Position numbers and translations under genes: made by a program. The notes beneath the pieces were generated by a model. It was not told the origin of the DNA. It saw only the letters and a program-made list of their open reading frames with translations, and did no database searches. A DNA stretch of 12,705 bases from an uncultured Eubacterium sp. (lineage in GTDB: Bacteria > Bacillota > Clostridia > Peptostreptococcales > Anaerovoracaceae), in NCBI GenBank assembly GCA_947367725.1, contig CANBFZ010000018.1:1-12705 (forward strand), given 5' to 3'. Below are positions 5,958 to 11,145 of this stretch, piece after piece. How positions within the stretch are numbered: the first letter of the stretch is position 1; the number at the start of each line of letters is the position of its first letter.

Positions 5958-5983
5958 AAAGCACCCGGCAAGGGTGCTTTTTT
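5958..5983 (+). terminator. Intrinsic terminator ending the unknown cassette
   Basis: A perfect 9-bp stem AAAGCACCC (5958-5966) / GGGTGCTTT (5972-5980), with loop GGCAA and a T-run 5978-5983. The T-run is followed at once by AGAGGTAGG (5984-5992), the ribosome site of the metallopeptidase-like gene. Confidence 0.85.
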
Positions 5984-5994
5984 AGAGGTAGGAT

Positions 5995-6378
5995 ATGTTA
6001 AACAAAAAAGAACAATCATATTTTAACGCTATAAAAACATACATTGCAAGGCTTTTTTGCGTGCCTGTAGGGATATATCCGTTAGACCATAAAGCATTCA
6101 TACCGATGGAAGAGGGCGAGGAAATTCTCGGATGCTGTCATAAGCTAAATGACGATAAGGGGGATTTAGTCGGATATGTGATAACAATAGACGAGCCATA
6201 TATAAAATCCTGTTATAACGGCAGACAGGCACCTTATTCGCCGTTTTCAGATAATCAGCTGATAGAGACGATTTGTCACGAAATAGCGCATATTTTTGTC
6301 TGGGAGCACAATAAAGAACATAAGAACTTGACGAACGAATTATATGATACGGCAATATATTTTTTAGAAAAAAAGTGA
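5995..6378 (+). CDS. Small HEXXH zinc metallopeptidase-like protein (SprT/YgjP-like spacing)
   Basis: A 127-aa protein with a zincin active-site helix HEIAH (H95, E96, H99) and further His in WEHNKEH (H105, H109). The spacing from the first His to H105 is ten residues, as in the YgjP/SprT-type gluzincins, making H105 or H109 the candidate third zinc ligand. The N-terminal half has a short beta-rich part (VGIYPLDH, then GYVITIDEPYI) that would form the sheet beside the active site. There is no secretion signal, so it probably acts in the cytoplasm. Phage HEXXH proteins of this size may cleave repressors or DNA-bound proteins (as ImmA or SprT do); the target here is unknown. An inactive relative cannot be excluded. 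Confidence 0.6.
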   Translation: MLNKKEQSYFNAIKTYIARLFCVPVGIYPLDHKAFIPMEEGEEILGCCHKLNDDKGDLVGYVITIDEPYIKSCYNGRQAPYSPFSDNQLIETICHEIAHIFVWEHNKEHKNLTNELYDTAIYFLEKK

Positions 6379-6397
6379 AAAAATGTTTATAAAAGTA

Positions 6398-6426
6398 TTG
6401 ACAAACCACCCGTTGAGTGGTATACT
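6398..6426 (+). promoter_or_regulatory. Near-consensus sigma-A promoter of the terminal phage operon
   Basis: The -35 element TTGACA (6398-6403) and -10 element TATACT (6421-6426) are separated by exactly 17 bp. This is the best promoter in the phage part, and it drives four co-directional genes to the terminator at 7499-7523. Transcription should start near 6433. It is overlaid by inverted repeats (6405-6421 and 6424-6437), which points to tight repression. Confidence 0.9.
6405..6421 (+). promoter_or_regulatory. Inverted repeat in promoter spacer, putative operator
   Basis: ACCAC (6405-6409) and GTGGT (6417-6421) are perfect inverted arms separated by 7 bp (CCGTTGA). They lie between the -35 and -10 elements, with the last base being the first of the -10. 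A repressor here would block RNA polymerase. The 56-aa HTH protein encoded last in the operon is the obvious candidate. Confidence 0.55.
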
Positions 6427-6437
6427 GTAATTACAGT
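6424..6437 (+). promoter_or_regulatory. Perfect 14-bp palindrome over the -10 and start region, putative operator
   Basis: ACTGTAATTACAGT reads the same on both strands. It covers the end of the -10 element and the expected transcription start, a classic operator position. It abuts a further repeat GTTAAGG (6436-6442) / CCTTAAC (6447-6453), which would form a 7-bp hairpin with a 4-nt loop at the very 5' end of the mRNA. Confidence 0.6.
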
Positions 6438-6489
6438 TAAGGAAGACCTTAACAAGTAAGGCAGGCAAGAAGCCAGAAAGGAAAAGAAT

Positions 6490-6609
6490 ATGAACGAAGG
6501 AATGACCAACGAACAGTTTAACACAGTTCTAAAAATGATTATCGAAATCATAGAGGCAAGCGACAGCAAAGAAAATGCTGTAGAAAAAATAAAAGCCTTG
6601 CTGAAATAG
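6490..6609 (+). CDS. 39-aa small protein, first gene of the terminal phage operon
   Basis: ATG at 6490 preceded by AAAGGA, stop TAG at 6607-6609. The product is MNEGMTNEQFNTVLKMIIEI followed by IEASDSKENAVEKIKALLK. It is predicted to be two amphipathic helices split by a polar turn at SDSKEN, like a minimal helical hairpin. It lies about 55 nt downstream of the expected transcription start and is the first gene of the operon. I believe that very similar tiny proteins recur in Lachnospiraceae mobile elements, but this is memory, not a search. Function is unknown. The last codons overlap a 9-bp hairpin. Confidence 0.6.
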   Translation: MNEGMTNEQFNTVLKMIIEIIEASDSKENAVEKIKALLK

Positions 6610-6704
6610 CAAGGCTCACATAAAAGTTATACGGAAGGGCTACTTGCCAGCCCTTTCCTTATCCGACATTTTACACCGGATAAGGAAAAAAGGCAAGAGG
6701 CAAG
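6594..6704 (+). other. Structured leader: three successive hairpins with a possible pseudoknot
   Basis: Hairpin 1: AGCCTTGCT (6594-6602) / AGCAAGGCT (6608-6616). Hairpin 2: AAGGGCT (6635-6641) / AGCCCTT (6649-6655), extended by GG/CC around a bulge. Hairpin 3: a 12-bp stem, TTTCCTTATCCG (6654-6665) / CGGATAAGGAAA (6677-6688). The 7-nt loop of hairpin 2 contains CTTGCC (6643-6648), which is complementary to GGCAAG at 6692-6697 and again at 6699-6704. None is followed by a U-run, so these are not ordinary terminators. The region lies between the 39-aa and 91-aa genes and may be an RNA regulator, a processing site or a duplex-binding site. Confidence 0.5.
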
Positions 6705-6710
6705 AGAGAA

Positions 6711-6734
6711 GAGGTAAGAAAAGAGGTAAGAAAA
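6711..6734 (+). repeat. Tandem 12-bp repeat duplicating a ribosome site
   Basis: GAGGTAAGAAAA occurs twice head to tail (6711-6722 and 6723-6734), immediately before the ATG at 6736. Each copy contains a Shine-Dalgarno-like GAGGT; the downstream one is correctly spaced (about 9 nt) for the 91-aa gene. The purine-rich stretch probably arose by slippage. Confidence 0.7.
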
Positions 6735-6735
6735 A

Positions 6736-7011
6736 ATGAAGAAATTGAAATGGAGAAAATGCAGAAATGTAAGATTTGGAGGATATAGCGCTTGTGGTAT
6801 ATACGACTTTTATTACATTTTTGCGAACGACGAACCGGGAAACTATAGGAGGTTTGACATAACCGCTCAGATTGATGCTAAATTTAAATGCACAGGGTAC
6901 AAGCTGTACGATGTGCACCAACGCCCTTATAAAGCGGCAACATCAACACAGCTTTTAGGAGAGTTTAAAACGTCAATAGAAGCGAAAAGATACGCTGAAA
7001 GTTTGATTTAG
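6736..7011 (+). CDS. 91-aa basic small protein, second gene of the terminal phage operon
   Basis: ATG at 6736, 9 nt after the second GAGGT. The 91-aa product is basic and aromatic-rich. The N-terminus is Lys/Arg-rich (MKKLKWRKCRNVRFGGYS), and a beta-rich middle follows (GIYDFYYIFANDEPGNYRRF ...). The C-terminal helix is FKTSIEAKRYAESLI. This helix plus strand pattern, with the phrase TSIEAKRYAESL, resembles small phage accessory proteins with an alpha/beta fold. No family is recognised. It is co-transcribed with two other small genes and a terminal HTH gene, the position in which phage-encoded inhibitors of host defence are often found. Confidence 0.6.
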   Translation: MKKLKWRKCRNVRFGGYSACGIYDFYYIFANDEPGNYRRFDITAQIDAKFKCTGYKLYDVHQRPYKAATSTQLLGEFKTSIEAKRYAESLI

Positions 7012-7023
7012 ACATAGCACCGA

Positions 7024-7042
7024 GCCGGGGCGGTTCCCCGGC
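7024..7042 (+). other. GC-rich hairpin between operon genes 2 and 3
   Basis: GCCGGGG (7024-7030) and CCCCGGC (7036-7042) form a perfect 7-bp all-GC stem with a 5-nt loop in otherwise AT-rich phage DNA. No U-run follows. It may separate translation or mRNA stability of the two flanking genes. Confidence 0.6.
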
Positions 7043-7064
7043 AGAAAGAAATAAGAGGTAAAAA

Positions 7065-7319
7065 ATGAGAAAGTACACAATTTGCACAATGAAAGGCGAA
7101 GACGGATTTAACACAGCTGTATGCGACACACTGGAAGAAGCAAGAAAGGCTGCGGACGAAAGAGCAAAAGAAGAATCAAGGAATTTCACATCAAGAGAAA
7201 AGAAAAAATATAACCCGTATGTGCTCATAAGCGAAGTAGAAGTAGACGAGGACGGAGAGGAAACCGACTATGTTGACAGCATCGAATCTGTTGAAATAGG
7301 AGAATTTTCGCATGAATAA
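7065..7319 (+). CDS. 84-aa acidic small protein, third gene of the terminal phage operon
   Basis: ATG at 7065 after AAGAGGT. The 84-aa product has an N-terminal strand (KYTICTMKGED), a charged helix (TLEEARKAADERAKEESRNF), a strand (PYVLISEVEV) and a very acidic tail (DEDGEETDYVDSIESVEIGEFSHE). The acidic tail and small alpha/beta fold are compatible with DNA mimicry or with binding to a basic partner, which is seen in many phage anti-defence proteins; this is an inference. The last 8 bases overlap the HTH gene (ATGAATAA, 7312-7319), so the two are translationally coupled. Confidence 0.65.
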   Translation: MRKYTICTMKGEDGFNTAVCDTLEEARKAADERAKEESRNFTSREKKKYNPYVLISEVEVDEDGEETDYVDSIESVEIGEFSHE

Positions 7320-7482
7320 AATAAAAGAAGCAAGACATGCTGCGGGGCTGACACAGCAGGAAATGTCAGATTTATTTGAAATACCGAAAAGGACAATTGA
7401 AAATTGGGAATCGGGCAAAAGGAAATGCGTTTCATATCTCGAAAAATTAATTGTTGAAAAATTAAAATCCATGAGCGAATGA
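7312..7482 (+). CDS. 56-aa XRE/Cro-type HTH protein, likely autorepressor
   Basis: ATG at 7312 overlapping the previous stop; TGA at 7480-7482. The 56-aa product is a minimal lambda-repressor-like helix-turn-helix: a first helix (KIKEARHAAG), LTQQEMSDLFEIPKRTIENW as the HTH pair, and WESGKRK as the conserved wing-like end. A short C-terminal helix (about residues 41-55) may support dimerisation; there is no separate sensor domain. It is the last gene of the operon and the only DNA-binding protein in it. The operon's own promoter holds inverted repeats, so autorepression is the simplest model. It resembles Aca-type regulators in size, fold and position. Confidence 0.85.
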   Translation: MNKIKEARHAAGLTQQEMSDLFEIPKRTIENWESGKRKCVSYLEKLIVEKLKSMSE

Positions 7483-7498
7483 CAGATTTATAATTATT

Positions 7499-7523
7499 AA
7501 AAGAGGCAGAACGCCTCTTTTTT
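7499..7523 (+). terminator. Intrinsic terminator ending the phage operon
   Basis: A perfect 9-bp stem AAAAGAGGC (7499-7507) / GCCTCTTTT (7513-7521), with loop AGAAC and a T-run 7518-7523. It is the last phage transcription unit before the host genes. Confidence 0.9.
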
Positions 7524-7533
7524 GTTCAAAAAG

Positions 7534-7555
7534 GTACTAAAAAAGTACTAAAAAA
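7534..7555 (+). repeat. Perfect tandem 11-bp repeat near the probable prophage end
   Basis: GTACTAAAAAA is present twice with no spacer (7534-7544 and 7545-7555). The 11-bp period is about one helical turn. It sits between the last phage terminator and the host holA promoter. This is the position and form of arm-type binding sites for a tyrosine integrase near an attachment site; an alternative is a simple intergenic repeat. Confidence 0.6.
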
Positions 7556-7624
7556 ATTTGTAGCCAATAAAAAACCGTGGAACCTGTGGAAGTGTTACAA
7601 CTAAAAGCGTTGAAAAAGCAAAAC
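7556..7624. other. Probable prophage right attachment region (core not identified)
   Basis: This stretch lies between the tandem 11-bp repeat and the host promoter and has no gene. It contains two GTGGAA copies (7578-7583 and 7588-7593) but no recognisable tRNA end or longer dyad. If the left part is a prophage, the crossover core should be here or close by. It cannot be located without the other end of the element or an uninterrupted relative. Confidence 0.35.
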
Positions 7625-7654
7625 TTGACATGATATGCAACTATATCTTACAAT
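7625..7654 (+). promoter_or_regulatory. Sigma-A promoter for holA
   Basis: TTGACA (7625-7630) and TACAAT (7649-7654) with an 18-bp spacer. The leader to the holA ATG at 7718 is about 56 nt. The promoter would let the holA run be transcribed independently of the prophage. Confidence 0.75.
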
Positions 7655-7717
7655 AGTGTACAGGACGGACAGAGACGGAGCCGTTGGAATAAGCAAGAAA
7701 CGAGGAACCCTTTCAGT

Positions 7718-8764
7718 ATGTACAGAAAACCCGTAAAGCATAGTTTTAAAGTATTTTCGGAGCATTTAAAAAATGATAGTGCAGGCAGTGTGATGCTGAT
7801 GTACGGACCGGAGCAGTATCTCATCAAATGGGCGGTGGAGAGCCTGGTCAAAAAATATGTCAATCCGGCAACGATATCGATGGATTATGTTCTTTTGGAC
7901 GGGGAAGAAGTTTCTTGCAGCAGTGTGATAGAGGCCGCTGAAACATTTTCTATGTTTTCTGCACGGCGAGTAGTCTGGGTTAGGAACTTCAAGCCTTTAG
8001 CAGGGGACAGCCCGCGGGGCTTTTCCAAAGAAGAGATCAAAGAACTGGCGGACTATGTAAAAGCAAGCAACGAGCAGACCATTCTGATTTTTTCAGCAGA
8101 AGAAATTAAGCAAACTGCAGTGCTTACGGCAGCACTGAAAAAAACGGCGCAGTGCTATGATTTTGATAAAATTGATAAGGCAGAACTTTCGTCTTTTGCG
8201 AAGAAACGATTTAAGCAGGCAGGCGTAGAGATTGGACCTGCTGCGCTTTCTATGCTGATTGAAGCAACAGGATATTTCAACAAGGAAAGTGATTACAGGT
8301 TGTTTCATTTTGCCAATGATATACAGAAAGTCATTGCACATAGCGATGGGGTACGGATTACGGAAGAGGATATACTGCGGACTGTCAGCGGCGACTTGGA
8401 GACCTTTGTGTTTGATATGCTGGATGCGATTACTGCCAATAAGAAAGATAAAGCCTTTCAGATTCTGTACAATATTTTATATAGTGGGAAAGATGCGTTT
8501 TCTATGATTGGCGTCATTGTGTCGCAGTTTGAACTGCTCCTTTCTGTGAAAGAACTGCGCGACGATGGTTTGGATCTTGCCGCAACGCATAAAAAACTGG
8601 GCGGCAGTGAATTTCGAATAAAAAAGCTGATTCCGTATGCTAACAAATATACGCAGAAAAAATTGCGGGAAACGCTTTCAGCCATTTATGAAGTGGACAG
8701 ACAGATCAAGACAGGTCTGTTAGACAGCCGGATGGCGCTGGAACTATTTATTGCAGGCATTTAA
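7718..8764 (+). CDS. holA: DNA polymerase III subunit delta
   Basis: A 348-aa clamp-loader subunit that opens the beta sliding clamp during chromosome replication. Landmarks are the N-terminal MLMYGPEQYLIKWAVESL, corresponding to the family's YxxYGeexYLi motif, an acidic DGEEVS segment, the FSMFSARRVVWVRNF block, the SSFAKKRFKQAG helix, and the C-terminal collar region (FDMLDAITANKKDKAFQIL ... KLGGSEFRIKKL ... DRQIKTGLLDSRMALELFI) with the typical holA ending. Length is normal (about 330-350 aa). The start at 7718 lies 11 nt after GAGGA. A sigma-A promoter sits just upstream. In many Firmicutes holA follows comEC, so the prophage may have separated the two. The transporter begins 22 nt after the stop. 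Confidence 0.95.
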   Translation: MYRKPVKHSFKVFSEHLKNDSAGSVMLMYGPEQYLIKWAVESLVKKYVNPATISMDYVLLDGEEVSCSSVIEAAETFSMFSARRVVWVRNFKPLAGDSPRGFSKEEIKELADYVKASNEQTILIFSAEEIKQTAVLTAALKKTAQCYDFDKIDKAELSSFAKKRFKQAGVEIGPAALSMLIEATGYFNKESDYRLFHFANDIQKVIAHSDGVRITEEDILRTVSGDLETFVFDMLDAITANKKDKAFQILYNILYSGKDAFSMIGVIVSQFELLLSVKELRDDGLDLAATHKKLGGSEFRIKKLIPYANKYTQKKLRETLSAIYEVDRQIKTGLLDSRMALELFIAGI

Positions 8765-8786
8765 TGAACGAGGAGATTTTGCGAAC

Positions 8787-9680
8787 ATGAATAAACAATT
8801 GCGTGCCGATTTGCTGCTTGTGCTGGTGACCCTTTGCTGGGGCGTATCTTATTATTTAATGGATGTTTCTCTGACGGATATGGGACCGTTTACGCTAAAT
8901 GCTTACCGATTTTTAGGCGCGTTTCTTGTCGGTGGACTTTTGACGTACAAAAAACTGAAGGGGATCAATCGCCAGACGTTGAAATACAGTTTGCTGATCG
9001 GTTCGGTGCTGGTTTTTGTTTACATCGGCGCTACCTTTGGCGTTAAATATACGACCTTGTCAAATTCCGGCTTTCTCTGCGCACTGACTGTTATTTTTGT
9101 GCCGCTGATCGAAATTCTGGTGCTTCGGAAGAAACCGCAGAAAAAGATTATTTTTGCAGTCACGATGAGTTTGATCGGCATTATGATGCTGACACTGAAA
9201 GACGATTTTTCTATTAATATGGCGAATTTGCGGGGAGATCTTTTGTGCATTTTGGGCGCAACGGCGTATGCTGTGGATTTGATTCTGACCGAAAAGGCCG
9301 TTTCTCATGAAGAGGTGGACGCGTTTCAGCTGGGGGTATTTCAGCTGGGTGTGACCGGTGTTTATATGCTGGTCCTGTCTTTTATCTTTGAACAGCCCCA
9401 TCTGCCGAGTACACCGGCGTTGTGGGCCAGTGTAATTTTCCTGTCTATTTTCTGTACCGGTGTAGCATTTATCGTGCAGGCCATTGCGCAGCAGTATACT
9501 ACGGCGGCGCATGTTGGAATTATTTTTACATTGGAGCCTGTTTTTGCAGCGGTGGTCGCCTATTTCTTTGCGGGAGAAGTATTGACATTGAAATCTTATC
9601 TGGGCGCGGTGATTATGATGGCGGCGCTGTTTGTGACAGAGCTGGATTTTGGCGGGAAGAAGAAAGAGGAAATAATATGA
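8787..9680 (+). CDS. DMT-superfamily (EamA) membrane transporter
   Basis: 297 aa from the ATG at 8787, which follows AGGAG by 11 nt; an in-frame TTG at 8751 overlaps holA and is rejected. The protein has ten hydrophobic spans in two homologous halves. Each half shows EamA hallmarks: LLLVLVTLCWGVSYYLM at the start, a short loop with YTTLSNSGFL before span 4, LRGDLLCILGATAYAVDLI opening the second half, and FTLEPVFAAVVAYFFAGE near the end, followed by LGAVIMMAALFV. Such carriers export or import amino acids, drugs or nucleotide precursors. The 22-nt gap from holA and the ATGA overlap with the regulator suggest one transcript. The substrate is unknown but may relate to the amide-hydrolase operon nearby. 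Confidence 0.9.
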   Translation: MNKQLRADLLLVLVTLCWGVSYYLMDVSLTDMGPFTLNAYRFLGAFLVGGLLTYKKLKGINRQTLKYSLLIGSVLVFVYIGATFGVKYTTLSNSGFLCALTVIFVPLIEILVLRKKPQKKIIFAVTMSLIGIMMLTLKDDFSINMANLRGDLLCILGATAYAVDLILTEKAVSHEEVDAFQLGVFQLGVTGVYMLVLSFIFEQPHLPSTPALWASVIFLSIFCTGVAFIVQAIAQQYTTAAHVGIIFTLEPVFAAVVAYFFAGEVLTLKSYLGAVIMMAALFVTELDFGGKKKEEII

Positions 9681-10960
9681 GTGGCAGGCTTGCTGTATTG
9701 ATTGAGGAGAGCCGGCTTTTACTTTCGTCTGTGCCTGATGCAGTCTGCATCAAGAATACAAGGGGAGAAATTGTTTTCGCCAACAGGGCTTATGAAAAAA
9801 TGCTGAAGCGGGGAAGTACCGAACTGGTTTCTGATACAAGTGAGATTTGTGAAAATGGCGTCATGCTTGGAACCTGTATGGTATATCACGATATTTCGGA
9901 TATCAACAGGCTGAGGCGGGAACTGGATCGTGTGAAACAGAAGCTGCGCAAAGCACAGACGCGATATACCTTTCAGGATATTATTGGACAGAACAAAGCA
10001 TTGCTGCGCGTGATTGAAACTGCAAAAACAGCATCCATGACGCCTGCGACGATTATGCTCAGAGGAGAAAGTGGTACCGGTAAAGAAATTTTCGCCAACG
10101 CGATTCACAATAACAGTCCGAGACGGAATGAAAAATTTGTGAAGATTAACTGTGCCTCTTTGCCGGAGGCGCTTTTAGAAAGTGAGCTGTTCGGCTATAA
10201 GGAAGGGGCGTTTACTGGTGCGCTTCGCGGCGGCAGAAAAGGTCTGTTTCAGGAAGCAGACAGAGGGACACTGTTTTTGGATGAGATCGGCGACGTATCA
10301 CCGGCGATGCAGGTAAAACTGCTGCGTGCACTGCAGGAGAAAGAGATTATGCCAGTGGGCGCTTCGGAGGCGGTGAAAGTCGATGTAAGACTGATTTGTG
10401 CGACCAATCAACCCTTGGAGCAGATGGTCGAGGCGGGTACCTTTCGAGAAGATCTGTATTATCGTTTGAATGTATTTCCGCTGCATATTCCGCCATTGCG
10501 GGAGCGAAAAGAAGATATTGGACTGATTGTTCAGTATCTATTGCAGCAGTACAACGAATTTTATGGAAGAGATGTCAAGGAGATTTCCCAGGAAGCGGTG
10601 GCGCTTTTGCAGCAAGAAGATTGGAAAGGCAATGTCAGAGAACTAGAAAATGTTTTATCCAGAGTCTTCGTCAACATAGCGCAGAAAACGATCTGTATTG
10701 ACCGGGCAGCCATTGCGCAGGCGATGTCAGGGGAGTACGGCATGCTGCAGCAGGCAGAACACACAGAGAAACCCACCGGTGCAGCCCAAATCCTGCTGGA
10801 AACACTGCCGGAAAATCTGCAAGAAGCTGTGGCGCAGACAGAGCGGCAGTGTATCATACGAGCGATTCAGCAGTATCAAGGTGACAAAAATCGGGCGGCT
10901 GTGGCACTGGGTCTTCCCCTCAGAACATTATATTACAAATGTAAGAAATATGGCATCTGA
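9677..10960 (+). CDS. Sigma-54-dependent transcriptional activator (PAS-AAA+-Fis)
   Basis: 427 aa; the ATG at 9677 overlaps the transporter stop and follows AGAGGAA, so the longer open frame upstream is ignored. The N-terminus is a short PAS-like sensor (about residues 12-75: SVPDAVCIKNTRGEIVFANR ... MVYHDIS), then a linker helix. The AAA+ domain (about 98-330) has Walker A GESGTGKE (130-137), the sigma-54 contact loop GAFTGA (177-182), Walker B LFLDEIG (199-205) and REDLYYRLNVFPL with PPLRER. A Fis-type HTH lies at about 390-425 (IQQYQGDKNRAAVALGLPLR). It needs sigma-54 and probably activates the -24/-12 promoter 110 bp downstream of its stop. The closest functional model is the RocR/LevR-like group, and the ligand is unknown. 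Confidence 0.93.
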   Translation: MSGRLAVLIEESRLLLSSVPDAVCIKNTRGEIVFANRAYEKMLKRGSTELVSDTSEICENGVMLGTCMVYHDISDINRLRRELDRVKQKLRKAQTRYTFQDIIGQNKALLRVIETAKTASMTPATIMLRGESGTGKEIFANAIHNNSPRRNEKFVKINCASLPEALLESELFGYKEGAFTGALRGGRKGLFQEADRGTLFLDEIGDVSPAMQVKLLRALQEKEIMPVGASEAVKVDVRLICATNQPLEQMVEAGTFREDLYYRLNVFPLHIPPLRERKEDIGLIVQYLLQQYNEFYGRDVKEISQEAVALLQQEDWKGNVRELENVLSRVFVNIAQKTICIDRAAIAQAMSGEYGMLQQAEHTEKPTGAAQILLETLPENLQEAVAQTERQCIIRAIQQYQGDKNRAAVALGLPLRTLYYKCKKYGI

Positions 10961-10962
10961 GA

Positions 10963-11010
10963 TTGCAATATTTTGCAAATGTGCAAACGATTGCTGCAAA
11001 TAATTGCAAA
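10963..11010. promoter_or_regulatory. Cluster of TTGCAA elements, putative activator binding sites (UAS)
   Basis: The palindromic hexamer TTGCAA occurs at 10963-10968, 10973-10978 and 11004-11009, with TGCAAA variants at 10982-10987 and 10995-11000. The cluster lies about 60-110 bp upstream of the sigma-54 -24 element, the usual distance for enhancer-binding proteins, and just after the activator gene. A further TTGCAA (11095-11100) overlaps the expected transcription start. Confidence 0.65.
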
Positions 11011-11070
11011 TGTTTGGGGAGAATTTCTGATTTAGACGGAAAATCCGGGAAAATTTAGAGGAATCATAGT

Positions 11071-11086
11071 TGGCACGTTCCTTGCT
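11071..11086 (+). promoter_or_regulatory. Sigma-54 (-24/-12) promoter
   Basis: TGGCAC (11071-11076), a 5-bp spacer, and TTGCT (11082-11086) match the RpoN consensus TGGCAC-N5-TTGCW exactly. GG and GC are 10 bp apart as required. It drives the isochorismatase-family gene 60 nt downstream. No sigma-A promoter of comparable quality is seen between it and that start codon. Confidence 0.93.
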
Positions 11087-11145
11087 GTAATATATTGCAA
11101 AAGAAATCATAACAACCTGCAGCATTTGCACAAGGAGGAAAGAAA

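Noticed and set aside
6654..6688. 12-bp hairpin as a terminator on either strand
   Set aside because: On the + strand it is followed by A and G, not T. On the minus strand the T-run lies before the stem, not after it.
6490..7482. Simple toxin-antitoxin pair as the explanation of the operon
   Set aside because: Not excluded, but there are three small genes before the HTH gene and none shows a RelE, HigB, HipA or Fic-type motif. The acr-aca-like reading fits the order and promoter better.
7556..7717. tRNA gene end or other RNA gene as the integration target
   Set aside because: No cloverleaf arms, TTCGAATC-like T-loop or CCA end can be seen on either strand.
8751..8786. Longer transporter start (TTG at 8751)
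   Set aside because: It overlaps the end of holA, and the AGGAG at 8771-8775 is placed for the ATG at 8787.
9060..9512. 150-codon open frame on the minus strand
   Set aside because: It lies opposite the transporter gene, has no ribosome site, and its composition (His/Arg/Gln/Asn-rich) is typical of an antisense shadow.
9422..9676. 85-codon upstream extension of the sigma-54 activator frame
   Set aside because: It lies entirely inside the transporter gene in another frame, and its residues (Cys/Tyr/Gly-rich) do not look like a real domain. The ATG at 9677 has a good ribosome site and the usual ATGA coupling.
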